This document shows, piece by piece, positions 41,349 through 50,293 of a stretch of 64,000 bases of DNA. The stretch is taken from contig CAWBVW010000008.1 of NCBI GenBank assembly GCA_963792365.1, positions 1 to 64,000 on the forward strand, written 5' to 3'. The notes beneath the pieces were generated by a model. The model worked only from the letters and a program-made list of their open reading frames with translations, searched no databases and had not been told where the DNA came from. This DNA is from JAOUGY01 sp963792365. GTDB taxonomy: Bacteria; Actinomycetota; Acidimicrobiia; Spongiisociales; ZC4RG35. Both the position numbers and the translations under genes were made by a program. How positions within the stretch are numbered: the first letter of the stretch is position 1; each line of letters opens with the position of its first letter.

Positions 41349-43535
41349 CTATCGGAGGATGTGCTCGATGTTGGCTTCCGGCGAGGCCAACACATACGCC
41401 ACGGTGGGCACCTTGCTTGTGCGTTCGAACAGCAGTTGGAGCTGGTCGGCGAACTCCGCCGGTTCGTCTCGGCTGGGCGTCGCAAGTCCGAGGAAGGCGA
41501 TGTCGGCCTGACTCGACTTCTCGGAGATGACGACGGTGGGCGGGCGGGCGTCGACGATGACCTCGACGCCGGCTTCGATGCGTGCGGACTCGATGAGGTT
41601 CCCCAGGTTGCGCGTCGCCTCGGCGGCGCCGTCAGGGTTGGAGAGGATCATCCGTACGGTCACCGAAGCCTGCCTCCACTCGAGGCTCTTGGACAGGAGA
41701 TCGGCCAGCGTGATCATGAGCGCACCGTTGCCGCGGATTCCGTGGAGCCACACGTCGATTCTCCGGCGGTCGCCGAACCCGCGTGGGTCGTCGCTTCTCA
41801 CGATGACGACACTTCGGTTCGCATGATGGATTCGCGCCACCATCTGGGCGTACTCCTTGGGATCGCTCGTGGTCATCCCGTCGCCCAGGAGCACGGTGTT
41901 GGGCACCAGATTGCCGAGACCGTATGCCTCCACGAGCACCGCCACGCCCACGTAGGGGTTGGGGGCCGAAACCACCCGGACCAATGCCTCCACACTGCGT
42001 TCCTCGAGGTGGTCCCGGATCGTGGTGGCGAGCTGCCGCTTGCGGTCGGGAGTGGTCGTTTCGGGGAGGATCGTCGCCACGCTCAGGATTCCGCGGTCGT
42101 GTGACACGCTGTTGGCGAAATCGATCAGGTACCAGCGTTTGGCCGGACTGCCCGCCAGAACGAGGAAGTTCGGTCGCCAGTTCTTGGCGTGATCCGAGGA
42201 TCGGACGTTGAGGAGACCCCAGCGGATCAAGGCCTGCCACGCACCCTGCCTGACGTCGCCCCAGGTGGTTCTGAGCCCTCGGCTCTGGAGCCAGAGGTAG
42301 ATCCCCAGGACCACGATGCCTGCGACCAGCGTTGCCACCGGGCTGATCAAGAACATCACCGCTGCGCACCCGACGGCACCGAGCAGCGACAGCGCCCAGT
42401 GGACCTTGAACGTCGGTCGGAACGACGGGCTTCTCAGAAACCGCTCCACCGCAGAGACCACGTTCACCACCGCATACGAGGCGAGGAAGAACATGGTGAG
42501 GATGGGTGCGATCACATTCAGATCACCCAGTGCCACGGCGGCGAGTGCCACACCGAGCGACAGATAGGTCCCGAGTCGGGGCTCGTCGTCCGGGCCGGAC
42601 CCTCGGCCGAAGACGCGGAGGGGCTTGGGGAGGATGTTGTCCCGGGCGAGCGCCTGGAGGATGCGGGGTGCTCCCAGGATGGAGCCGAGGGCGCTCGAAA
42701 GCGTGGCGCCCCAGACACCAACCAGGATCGCCTCGCCCACGACGGCGATTCGTCGCATGATCAAGGGGTCGGACACCAACGTCGCGGCGTCGGCGCGGCT
42801 CGACAGGAACCAGGGTATGGCCATGTAGATCACGTAGCTGACCCCGATCGCAGCCATCGTTCCCCTTGGGATGGAGCGGCGCGGATCGGCGAGGTCGCCA
42901 CTCATGTTGACCCCGGCCATGATCCCGGTGACGGCAGGGAAGAAGACCGCAAAGACCTGCCAGAAGCCAACCGGGACGAAGTCCGGGCTCGCCGGAGAGT
43001 CGGTCACCGAACCTCCGAAGAAGAACGAGATCAGCGAGAGCGCGATCCCGGCCATGATGAAGTACTGGACACGGATCGCAGTGCGAGCCGATATCAGCGC
43101 GAGAGCCGTGACGCCGACCGTCGTGACGGCGGCGACCAGTCGCTGATCGAGTACAGGAAAGACGGCTGAGAGGCTCTCCGCGAACCCGATCGTGTAGAGG
43201 GCGACCGACAGCGCCTGTGCCAGATAGAGAGGGATCCCGATCGCTCCGCCCACTTCGATCCCGAGCGCCCGACTGATCATGTAGTAGGCGCCACCGGTCT
43301 TGATGCGCTGGTCGGTGGCTATCTGAGAGATGGACAGGCCGGTGAGGAACGTGATGGCAGTGGCAATCGTGACGATGGCCATCGCACCTGTCAGCCCGGC
43401 GTTGCCCACCACCCAGCCGAACCGCAGATACATGATCACACCGAGGATCGTGAGGATCGAGGGTGTGAACACTCCGCCGAATGTGCCCAAACCAACGCGT
43501 TGCTCGGCGACGCCGACCGACCCGGGTTGTGTCAT
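41349..43535 (-). CDS. SLC12-type (cation-chloride cotransporter-like) APC-family carrier
   Basis: ATG 43535 gives 728 residues. Twelve membrane helices fill residues ~20-450, opening with FTPSILTILGVIMYLRFGWVVG and GGAYYMISRALG, which are the SLC12 landmarks; FFPAVTGIMAGVNMSGDL is the helix-6 motif of Na-K-Cl cotransporters. A 270-residue cytoplasmic domain follows with two Rossmann-like halves (FLVLAGSPAKRWYLIDF; VISEKSSQADIAFLGLA), like the SLC12 C-terminal domain. Bacterial members may carry amino acids or ions; the substrate is unknown. Likely monocistronic. Confidence 0.85.
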   Translation of the reverse strand: MTQPGSVGVAEQRVGLGTFGGVFTPSILTILGVIMYLRFGWVVGNAGLTGAMAIVTIATAITFLTGLSISQIATDQRIKTGGAYYMISRALGIEVGGAIGIPLYLAQALSVALYTIGFAESLSAVFPVLDQRLVAAVTTVGVTALALISARTAIRVQYFIMAGIALSLISFFFGGSVTDSPASPDFVPVGFWQVFAVFFPAVTGIMAGVNMSGDLADPRRSIPRGTMAAIGVSYVIYMAIPWFLSSRADAATLVSDPLIMRRIAVVGEAILVGVWGATLSSALGSILGAPRILQALARDNILPKPLRVFGRGSGPDDEPRLGTYLSLGVALAAVALGDLNVIAPILTMFFLASYAVVNVVSAVERFLRSPSFRPTFKVHWALSLLGAVGCAAVMFLISPVATLVAGIVVLGIYLWLQSRGLRTTWGDVRQGAWQALIRWGLLNVRSSDHAKNWRPNFLVLAGSPAKRWYLIDFANSVSHDRGILSVATILPETTTPDRKRQLATTIRDHLEERSVEALVRVVSAPNPYVGVAVLVEAYGLGNLVPNTVLLGDGMTTSDPKEYAQMVARIHHANRSVVIVRSDDPRGFGDRRRIDVWLHGIRGNGALMITLADLLSKSLEWRQASVTVRMILSNPDGAAEATRNLGNLIESARIEAGVEVIVDARPPTVVISEKSSQADIAFLGLATPSRDEPAEFADQLQLLFERTSKVPTVAYVLASPEANIEHILR

Positions 43536-43674
43536 CGCCAAAGCCCAGATCTTCGGAGGTCGCGACCTGGTTTCGCCACCTGTTCTGTTCTCCCGCTCCC
43601 GCCCGCAGGTTCACCCACTGGCTGATGCACGGGAGAGTATCGCTCGGTTTCGGCAAGCGCGAGTCGTCAGTTGG

Positions 43675-43790
43675 TCAATCGTGAGGAGGGATCACGTCCA
43701 GATGCGCACCCGGTCCGGTGACACCCATGACTCGGTTGCACCCATGGATGGCCCGCGCGGGTGAAGGTCGTCCCCACAGGGTCACAGTTG
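43675..43790 (-). pseudogene. C-terminal remnant of a DUF5671-like membrane gene
   Basis: The minus-strand frame ends NRVMGVTGPGAHLDVIPPHD, nearly the same as the end of the gene at 44325-46010 (NRVMVVTGPGAHLEVIPLRD). DNA similarity covers at least 43675-43740 against 44325-44390. The rest of the gene is absent, so this is a tail left by a duplication or deletion. Confidence 0.7.
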
Positions 43791-43807
43791 TCTTTGGTGA
43801 GCTCTCC

Positions 43808-44239
43808 CTACGGCGGCAACGGTGCTCCTCGCCCGAGGAGTTCGCCGGCCACGCGATCCGGGATGCGGAGCGCCCACCCGGACTCGAGCAGCTCGGATCG
43901 CGACACCGTGATGGCGCCTCCACTGACGCCCTCGGCATCGAAGGCGAAGGTCCAGTTCTCGCCCTGGTCGATCACGTCCTGGAACGAACGAGCGTCCTGT
44001 CGGCTGACCGTTCCGAGCAGGATGCTCGAGCCGTCCGATCCCGAGACCGTCACGTGTACGTCGAAGCGGGTCGGGTTCTCGATCTCCAGTCGATCGATCT
44101 TCGCCGGGGTCACGAGCGCGGCGATCATCACCCACAGCCCGAGCACGGCCAAGCCGACGGCGAGCACCAGGCGGAATACACGGTCCGGTCCTTCCTGCGG
44201 GGCGATCTCGACCGGCCTGGGTGGTGCGGGCCTACTCAT
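43808..44239 (-). CDS. Single-helix membrane protein of unknown function
   Basis: 143 residues from ATG 44239 (TTG 44287 is a longer alternative). The N-terminus is Pro-rich and cytoplasmic, followed by one helix (LVLAVGLAVLGLWVMIAALV) and an outer domain of beta strands (IDRLEIENPTRFDVHVTVSG). I recognise no family. It lies between the DUF5671-like gene and its truncated copy on the same strand. Confidence 0.55.
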   Translation of the reverse strand: MSRPAPPRPVEIAPQEGPDRVFRLVLAVGLAVLGLWVMIAALVTPAKIDRLEIENPTRFDVHVTVSGSDGSSILLGTVSRQDARSFQDVIDQGENWTFAFDAEGVSGGAITVSRSELLESGWALRIPDRVAGELLGRGAPLPP

Positions 44240-44324
44240 CGGGCCGCGTCCTCGCGTCGAATTGGGCGCTGGTACATGAAGAGCCAAGTGCTGTGAAGCA
44301 GGGCCTGCGCGAGTCGTCAGAGGG

Positions 44325-46010
44325 TCAGTCGCGAAGCGGAATCACTTCCAGATGCGCACCCGGTCCGGTGACAACCATGACCCGGTTGCCCGATGCTCCG
44401 TCGAGCGCCTCGACGAGGTGTTCATCGCTCGGATGGCCGTCGTGGGTGTCAGCTCGTCTCCACACTGTCACGGCGGCACCCGTCGTGTCGTGAATCAAGG
44501 TCCGAATCGGATCGGGATCCGAACCGGTGACCAAGATCACGTGTTTGATCCTCGAGGGAACTGCGACCTGCTCGGCATGCCGGCGGTCGCGCCGCCAGAC
44601 CGGATAGTGATAGCCGGCGACGAGGCCCGCGGCCACGAGCAATCCGAGCGGCGCCCTGATCTGGTCGATGAGGCTCTCACCGGAATCGAGGAGGTACTCG
44701 AACAGACGGAAGCCGATCACCAGCACGGTGATGAGTGCGGTGAGGGCCGAGACTCCGAAGACGGCCACCAGGTAGACGCTCCTCCCGGTCGAGCCGACCT
44801 CTTTCGCGTCCACCGGCGATGCCGGCCGCCAATATGCGTACCAAACCGGGGCACCGACCACCAGCGCCGATAGACCGCCGAACAGCAAGTCGAGCCGGTC
44901 GGTGTCCACCAGCGATTGTGTCAGAGCCTCCAACAGGGCGTTGACCACGACGCCGATGCCGGACGCAGCGACGACGAGACCGATCCCCGAAAGCAGCAGG
45001 CGGGCCGCCTGCTGCGCTGGCACCTCGCGTTCTGCGAGCACCACACGGTGGTACGCCCAGATCAGGGCACCCACCAGGAGGGCAGCAGCGGCTCCTGGCA
45101 CGGCTTCGTCGACCGCAGAGAAGGGATCGGGTCCGAAGGCGCCTGCCAGCAACGTGTAGACCAGGGCTCCGGTTCCCACTATTGCGGCGGCGGCGGGGGC
45201 AACGGTTCCCAGCAGCACGACCCCGGTGTCCGAGAGTCCCGTTTCCGTGTGGCGCGTGTCGTCCCGGATCCAATACCACCACCAGATCAGTCCGCCACCG
45301 AGGGACCAGATGAGACCCTGCAACGGCAGATGCCACCAGGGTGTGTTTCCAACCAGACGATCAGAGCCCTCGAGAAGGGTCCCGAACACCGAAGCGAGCA
45401 CGGCGACCAGGCCTCCGGCGCCCACGACGAGTCCGAACGCCGACCCGCCAACCGGTCCGAGGTCGGTCAGAGTGGTGGGAGATTTCGTGGGATGGGTGGT
45501 CATCCAACGGTGCCATCCCCACACGCCCGCCCACACCACCCCGGTGGAGAAGGTCCGGCCGTTCCACTCGCCGTCTACGAGATTGGCGAGGGTGGACAGG
45601 AAGGTGGTGCTCGCCACGATCAGCGACACGAACGACATCAGGGCGACGTACAGCGTCCAGCCGATCGATGCCCGTTCGCCCGCATCCATGCGGTTCCACA
45701 GGAACCACCAGAACCCGGCAGTGATCGGGGCAGCGATCAGGGTGAAGGCCAGCGAACGGGCGAGTTCGGTGACGTCGCTTCCGGCGATCTCTTCGCCTCC
45801 AGCTGGGATCACCAGGCCCAACAGGCCGGCGATGCCGACCGCGGCGATCGATACCAGCAGGAACAACAGTGCATACAGGACGATTCTGCGGGCGGCCCCC
45901 GAGGCGTTGCTCTCGGTGTGACCCTCCCCGCGGCGAATCAACCAAACCACTCCGATCACGCCGGCGGCGACCAACAGGAGCACCAGCAGCGCAAAGACAC
46001 CAATGATCAC
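44325..46010 (-). CDS. Multi-pass membrane protein with repeated DUF5671-like units
   Basis: GTG 46010 overlaps the upstream stop as GTGA and gives 561 residues. About fourteen helices occur as repeated four-helix blocks (for example YALLFLLVSIAAVGIAGLLG, then LIAAPITAGFWWFLWNRMD; later similar blocks with WAYHR and WYAYWRP loops). These blocks resemble DUF5671. The C-terminal ~75 residues are a soluble domain (KHVILVTGSDPDPIRTLI). Function unknown. Coupled to the single-helix gene upstream. Confidence 0.7.
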   Translation of the reverse strand: MIIGVFALLVLLLVAAGVIGVVWLIRRGEGHTESNASGAARRIVLYALLFLLVSIAAVGIAGLLGLVIPAGGEEIAGSDVTELARSLAFTLIAAPITAGFWWFLWNRMDAGERASIGWTLYVALMSFVSLIVASTTFLSTLANLVDGEWNGRTFSTGVVWAGVWGWHRWMTTHPTKSPTTLTDLGPVGGSAFGLVVGAGGLVAVLASVFGTLLEGSDRLVGNTPWWHLPLQGLIWSLGGGLIWWWYWIRDDTRHTETGLSDTGVVLLGTVAPAAAAIVGTGALVYTLLAGAFGPDPFSAVDEAVPGAAAALLVGALIWAYHRVVLAEREVPAQQAARLLLSGIGLVVAASGIGVVVNALLEALTQSLVDTDRLDLLFGGLSALVVGAPVWYAYWRPASPVDAKEVGSTGRSVYLVAVFGVSALTALITVLVIGFRLFEYLLDSGESLIDQIRAPLGLLVAAGLVAGYHYPVWRRDRRHAEQVAVPSRIKHVILVTGSDPDPIRTLIHDTTGAAVTVWRRADTHDGHPSDEHLVEALDGASGNRVMVVTGPGAHLEVIPLRD

Positions 46011-46468
46011 GGGGTCACCTCCTGGCACACGGTCGACAGCTGCCACGGGGCACCGTCGATCTTCCACTCACCGTTCTCTTGCAGCAGATCGAACGTCTCC
46101 TCGGTCCGGTACTCGGAAGCTCCAAACGGTGCGTCGCCGTAGCTGGTGGTGATCGAGACGACGACGTCGGCCGTTCCATCGAAGATCTTGGTGGATACGA
46201 GGGAGACACGGAGGCTTTCGTCGCTGCCGTTCCGATAGAACTCGCAGTTCTCCAGGGCCCGGTCCGTCAGGTACAGAGCAGCGGTCCGTTCGTCGCCTTC
46301 GATGACTGCAGCGGCATACCGTTGGACGACGCCCTCCGGAGTGGCCGCATCCAGCAGTTCGGGCTCGCCGCGCAGTAACACCGCCGCCAGCGCGAGAGCC
46401 ACCAGGGCAACGATCGCAGATATCACGATGAGAAGCGTTCGGTCGGCTCGCCCCGCAGTGGGTTCCAT
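46007..46468 (-). CDS. Membrane-anchored NTF2-like/DUF4878-like protein
   Basis: ATG 46468 gives 153 residues; upstream codons lie in the divergent gap. One N-terminal helix (LLIVISAIVALVALALAAVLL) is followed by an outer domain with the NTF2-like start ATPEGVVQRYAAAVIEGDERTA and ending EWKIDGAPWQLSTVC. Such domains often sit next to membrane proteins of unknown function. The stop overlaps the start of the DUF5671-like gene, so the two are coupled. Confidence 0.65.
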   Translation of the reverse strand: MEPTAGRADRTLLIVISAIVALVALALAAVLLRGEPELLDAATPEGVVQRYAAAVIEGDERTAALYLTDRALENCEFYRNGSDESLRVSLVSTKIFDGTADVVVSITTSYGDAPFGASEYRTEETFDLLQENGEWKIDGAPWQLSTVCQEVTP

Positions 46469-46598
46469 GTCTTCATGATCGGGTCCCGGGGGTCGGATGG
46501 CAATGGGTGAAAGGCCTGATCCTGGATGGGGGTGATCCCCGATTGCGCGTCTCGAATTCGACGTGGTGGAAGGTCCGAGGGTCGTACCATCTGCTGCG

Positions 46599-48386
46599 AT
46601 GCAGGCCCCTCCTCTTCGTCGCGTCGTGTCCGACGGTGCTCGTCTCATGGCGCGCTACATCAAGGCACACCCCTGGTCGTTTTCGGTCGGGGTGTTCGGG
46701 GCTGCCAACTTCGCAGCAGCGATCGTCGTGTCGGCGGTGGTGGTCGGATCGATCACCGACGATCTCGTGGTCCCCGTGCTCGAAGAAGGCCAGCCTGTCG
46801 CCGGGCGTCTCCGTCCGGCGGTATTGGCCCTGGTGGCCATCTCGGTGTGGAAGGCGGCGGGCATCGTGATTCGGAGAACAGGTGCCACCTACATGCAGGG
46901 CCGCACCCAGGCCGACCTGAGGACCAGGCTGGTTGAGCACCTGATGCAGCTCGAGCTGGTGTGGTTTCGCCGGCAGTCGACCGGCAACCTGCTGGCGGTG
47001 AGCGACTCGGATGCCTCTCAGGCCACCTATGTGCTCTCGCCTTTCCCGTTTGCCACCGGCGCGTTCATGCTCTTGATCGGTTCGATCGTCGTGGTGTTCA
47101 CCATCGATCCGCTCCTGGGGCTCATCGCCATGGTGGGACTCATGATCAAGGTCGCCCTCGACGTGAAGGGGGCCTGGTCGACCTTCTCCGGCTTCGAAGC
47201 GGTGCAGGCGCTTCGCGGTGAGGTGAGCGGTGTGGCGCACGAATCGATCGACGGCGCATTGACCGTAAAAGCGCTCGGGCGCGAGCAGTTCGAGGTCCAG
47301 CGCTTCACACGGTCGTCACACCGGCTTCGGGACGAGTTGATCGAGCTCGCCCGCAAGTTCACGTTCTACGACTCGATCCAGGATGCGCTTCCCGCGATCA
47401 CCACGGTGGCGCTGCTGGTGGTGGGGGCCGCACGGGTGTCGGAGGGCCAGGTGTCTGCCGGCGACCTCGTGACCATGGTGTATCTGCTCTCGCTCATCGC
47501 GTTCCCGCTGCGCCTGATCGGGTTCGTGCTCTGGGAAGTGTCAGGCAGCTTGGCCGCCTACCGCCGCGTCGAAGCGGTGCTCGACATCGACGAGTCCGTA
47601 CCCTACGGCGACCAGGATCCTCGCAGTGTGGCAACGGGGGCCGCCGTGACCTCCACCGATGTTGCATTCTCATACGTGAGCGATGAGCTCGTGCTCGACG
47701 AGATCCACCTCGACATTCGTCCGGAGACGACGGTGGCGATCGTCGGGCCGACCGGTTCTGGGAAGTCCACGCTCGTGACCTTGCTCGCCCGGTTGTGGGA
47801 TCCCTCCTCCGGATCGATCACGATCGACGGTCGTGACCTCCGTTCGTTTGCCCGCTCGGCGCTGGCGGGAGAGGTCGCGTTCGTGGGCCAGGATGTCTTC
47901 TTGTTCGACGACACCGTGCGGGGCAACATCGGCTTTGGTCTCGACATCGATGACGCCCGGATCGATGCGGCCGCCAGGATGGCCAAAGCCCACGACTTCA
48001 TCGAAGAGCTCCCCTACGGATACGCAACGAAGATCGGCGAGCGTGGGGCCAGCCTCTCGGGAGGACAGCGTCAACGGATTGCTTTGGCGCGAGCGTTGGT
48101 CAGGAATCCACGGTTGTTGATCCTCGATGACGCCACGTCGGCGGTCGATCCGTCCGTCGAGTCCTCCATTCTGAGCGGGCTCAAACGGGCCGACCTGCCG
48201 TCCACGGTGGTGGTGGTCGCATATCGGCGGTCTTCGATCGCACTCGCCGACGAAGTCGTCTACATGGAGGGTGGTCGCGTGCTGGCGCAAGGGCCACATG
48301 ATCGCCTCATGTTCGAGGTTCCTGGCTATGCCCGGCTGATCCAGGCCTACGAGCAGGACGCTCTCGAGCGGGAAGCCCGCCAATGA
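46599..48386 (+). CDS. Heterodimeric ABC exporter, subunit with degenerate ATP site
   Basis: ATG 46599 gives 595 residues (46563 is an alternative). Six membrane helices are followed by an ATPase domain with Walker A GPTGSGKST and signature LSGGQRQR. Walker B ends LLILDDATSAVD, so the catalytic Glu is Asp, and the switch His is Tyr (VVVAYRRSS). These changes mark the non-catalytic site partner of heterodimeric type IV exporters. The stop overlaps the start of the second subunit (ATGA). Substrate unknown. Confidence 0.9.
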   Translation: MQAPPLRRVVSDGARLMARYIKAHPWSFSVGVFGAANFAAAIVVSAVVVGSITDDLVVPVLEEGQPVAGRLRPAVLALVAISVWKAAGIVIRRTGATYMQGRTQADLRTRLVEHLMQLELVWFRRQSTGNLLAVSDSDASQATYVLSPFPFATGAFMLLIGSIVVVFTIDPLLGLIAMVGLMIKVALDVKGAWSTFSGFEAVQALRGEVSGVAHESIDGALTVKALGREQFEVQRFTRSSHRLRDELIELARKFTFYDSIQDALPAITTVALLVVGAARVSEGQVSAGDLVTMVYLLSLIAFPLRLIGFVLWEVSGSLAAYRRVEAVLDIDESVPYGDQDPRSVATGAAVTSTDVAFSYVSDELVLDEIHLDIRPETTVAIVGPTGSGKSTLVTLLARLWDPSSGSITIDGRDLRSFARSALAGEVAFVGQDVFLFDDTVRGNIGFGLDIDDARIDAAARMAKAHDFIEELPYGYATKIGERGASLSGGQRQRIALARALVRNPRLLILDDATSAVDPSVESSILSGLKRADLPSTVVVVAYRRSSIALADEVVYMEGGRVLAQGPHDRLMFEVPGYARLIQAYEQDALEREARQ

Positions 48387-50155
48387 GCACACGATCCCCG
48401 ACCACCACCCGCGCAGCATTGCGTCGGCTCTTCACCGAGGTTCCGAGCCTTTCGAAGGGCCTCGGTCTCACGGTGACGCTCGCCGTGATCGGGACCGTGC
48501 TCCAGGTGGCCATCCCGGTCGTCGTCCAACAGATCATCGACATCGAGGTTCTCGACCCCGGTGGTGTCGACGTCCGCGGGGCTGTGACCCGTGGTTCCAT
48601 CGCGTTGATGGCGATGGGGTTGGCCGCCGTTGCAAGACGAGCCTCGACCTTCCGCCTGTCACGCGCCTCCGCGACGGGCCTTTCGGACCTTCGCATCAAG
48701 ACCCTCGACCGCCTACACCAGATGTCGGCGTTGCACGTTCAGTCGGAACGTCGTGGTGCATTGGTCGCCCGCGTGACCTCGGATGTCTACCGCATCCAGG
48801 ACTTCATGGAATGGGGCGGGATGGGGATGCTGATCGGCGTCTCGCAGGTGTTGCTGGCCGTGGTGGCGATGCTCGTCTACCAATGGCAACTCGCAGTGAT
48901 GGTGGTTGTCGGCGTTGCGCTCTACGGAGTGATGCTCGCCTGGTTCCAGCGTGTCCTGGGGAGGGCTCACGACAAGGTCAGGGAGCGCGTGTCCGACTCC
49001 ATGTCGGCGGTGAGTGAGTCGATCACGGGTCTACCGACGGTTCGTGCGTTCGGTGCCGAAGGGCCGACACTTCACAGGGTCCGCTCGGCGGTCGACCAGC
49101 AGTTCGCAGCCGAGTTCAGGACCGCCAATCTCGGCTCGGCTCTGTTCTCGTCTGCCGAGATGTTCGCTGGCGTCCTCACTGCTGCGGTCGTCGCTGCGGG
49201 GATTCTGCTCGGGTCTGAGGCGGGAGTGACCGCCGGCTCGCTGCTGGCCTTCCTGTTCCTGGTCAACCTGTTGGTGCAGCCCGTACAGACCCTCGTCGAG
49301 ACACTCGACAGCGCCCAGGCGGCGGCCGCCGGGATGCGCCGGGTGTTGGCGGTGTTCGACACACCCGTCGACCTCGCCGATCCCGGCCACGGCGGGATTG
49401 ATCTCCCGCCCGGACCGCTGGGTGTGGCTGTACGTGGGATCACGTACCGCTACCCAGACGGGGCGTCTGATGTTCTGCGGTCCGTCTCGGTGGAGATGCC
49501 GGCGGGCAGCCGAGTTGCGGTGGTCGGTGAGACCGGGTCGGGAAAGACCACGTTTGCCAAGGTGATCGTGCGCTTGCTCGACACTACCGAAGGGTGCATC
49601 GAGATGGGAGGAGTGCCGGTCGACCGGGTGCGCTTCGCTTCGCTGCGTTCACGGGTCGCCTACGTGCCACAGGAGGGGTTCCTGTTCGATGCCTCGATCG
49701 CCGACAACGTGCGATACGGTCGCCCGGATGCCACCGACGCCGAGATCGAGCGTGCCTTCGAGGATCTGGCCCTGACCGATTGGGTCGACTCCCTCGGGGA
49801 TGGCCTCGCCGCGCAGGTGGGTGAGCGCGGATCGCAGCTGTCGGCCGGAGAGCGTCAGCTGGTGGCGCTGGTGAGGGCCTGGCTGAGCCAGCCCGATGTT
49901 CTGGTCCTGGATGAGGCCACATCGGCCGTCGATCCGGCTCTCGAGGTGAAGCTCCGTAACGCCATCGACCGTTTGATCGCCGGTCGAACCTCGATCACGA
50001 TCGCCCACAGACTGTCGACCGCCGAGGCGTCCGACGACGTGCTCGTGTTCGCCGACGGAGTGCTCGTCGAACACGGATCGCACACGGATCTGGTTGGGCG
50101 GGGTGGAGTCTACGCGGGCATGCACGCGGACTGGATGGCCGGATCGCGCGGCTGA
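48383..50155 (+). CDS. Heterodimeric ABC exporter, subunit with canonical ATP site
   Basis: 590 residues. Six membrane helices, Walker A GETGSGKTT, Walker B VLVLDEATSAVD with the catalytic Glu, and the switch His in IAHRLST. Its own signature is QLSAGERQL instead of LSGGQ. The good site is thus formed by this Walker A/B/His with the partner's LSGGQ, and the weak site by the partner's Asp/Tyr with this LSAGE. This agrees with one asymmetric exporter made of both genes. Confidence 0.92.
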   Translation: MSTRSPTTTRAALRRLFTEVPSLSKGLGLTVTLAVIGTVLQVAIPVVVQQIIDIEVLDPGGVDVRGAVTRGSIALMAMGLAAVARRASTFRLSRASATGLSDLRIKTLDRLHQMSALHVQSERRGALVARVTSDVYRIQDFMEWGGMGMLIGVSQVLLAVVAMLVYQWQLAVMVVVGVALYGVMLAWFQRVLGRAHDKVRERVSDSMSAVSESITGLPTVRAFGAEGPTLHRVRSAVDQQFAAEFRTANLGSALFSSAEMFAGVLTAAVVAAGILLGSEAGVTAGSLLAFLFLVNLLVQPVQTLVETLDSAQAAAAGMRRVLAVFDTPVDLADPGHGGIDLPPGPLGVAVRGITYRYPDGASDVLRSVSVEMPAGSRVAVVGETGSGKTTFAKVIVRLLDTTEGCIEMGGVPVDRVRFASLRSRVAYVPQEGFLFDASIADNVRYGRPDATDAEIERAFEDLALTDWVDSLGDGLAAQVGERGSQLSAGERQLVALVRAWLSQPDVLVLDEATSAVDPALEVKLRNAIDRLIAGRTSITIAHRLSTAEASDDVLVFADGVLVEHGSHTDLVGRGGVYAGMHADWMAGSRG

Positions 50156-50177
50156 ATCGTCGGAGTATCGTTGCTCC

Positions 50178-50213
50178 ATGCACACTCGCTCGTTCTGGTG
50201 GTGGCGGCACTGA
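50178..50213 (+). CDS. Trp-codon leader peptide of trpS
   Basis: An 11-codon frame reads M H T R S F W W W R H and stops at TGA. Three Trp codons in a row, followed by a basic residue and His, is the pattern of actinobacterial trp leader peptides. It starts 23 bases after the exporter stop and lies upstream of a terminator. Confidence 0.8.
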   Translation: MHTRSFWWWRH

Positions 50214-50241
50214 TCAGCCGGCCGCGTCCAGACCGAGTACC

Positions 50242-50273
50242 GACCGCCGGCGAACCAAATGCGGCGGTCTTTT
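50242..50273 (+). terminator. Attenuator terminator in the trpS leader
   Basis: GACCGCCG (50242-50249) and CGGCGGTC (50262-50269) pair around a 12-base loop, followed by TTTT. GCCGGC at 50217-50222 can pair with GCCGGC at 50246-50251, which would break the terminator stem, so an antiterminator form is possible. A short CGGC/GCCG hairpin lies at the leader stop. Confidence 0.8.
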
Positions 50274-50293
50274 CACGTGACCAGGAGCGACAA

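Noticed and set aside
42189..43169. 326-residue plus-strand frame opposite the SLC12-like gene
   Set aside because: Antisense shadow; composition is Arg/Gly/His-rich and has no domain features.
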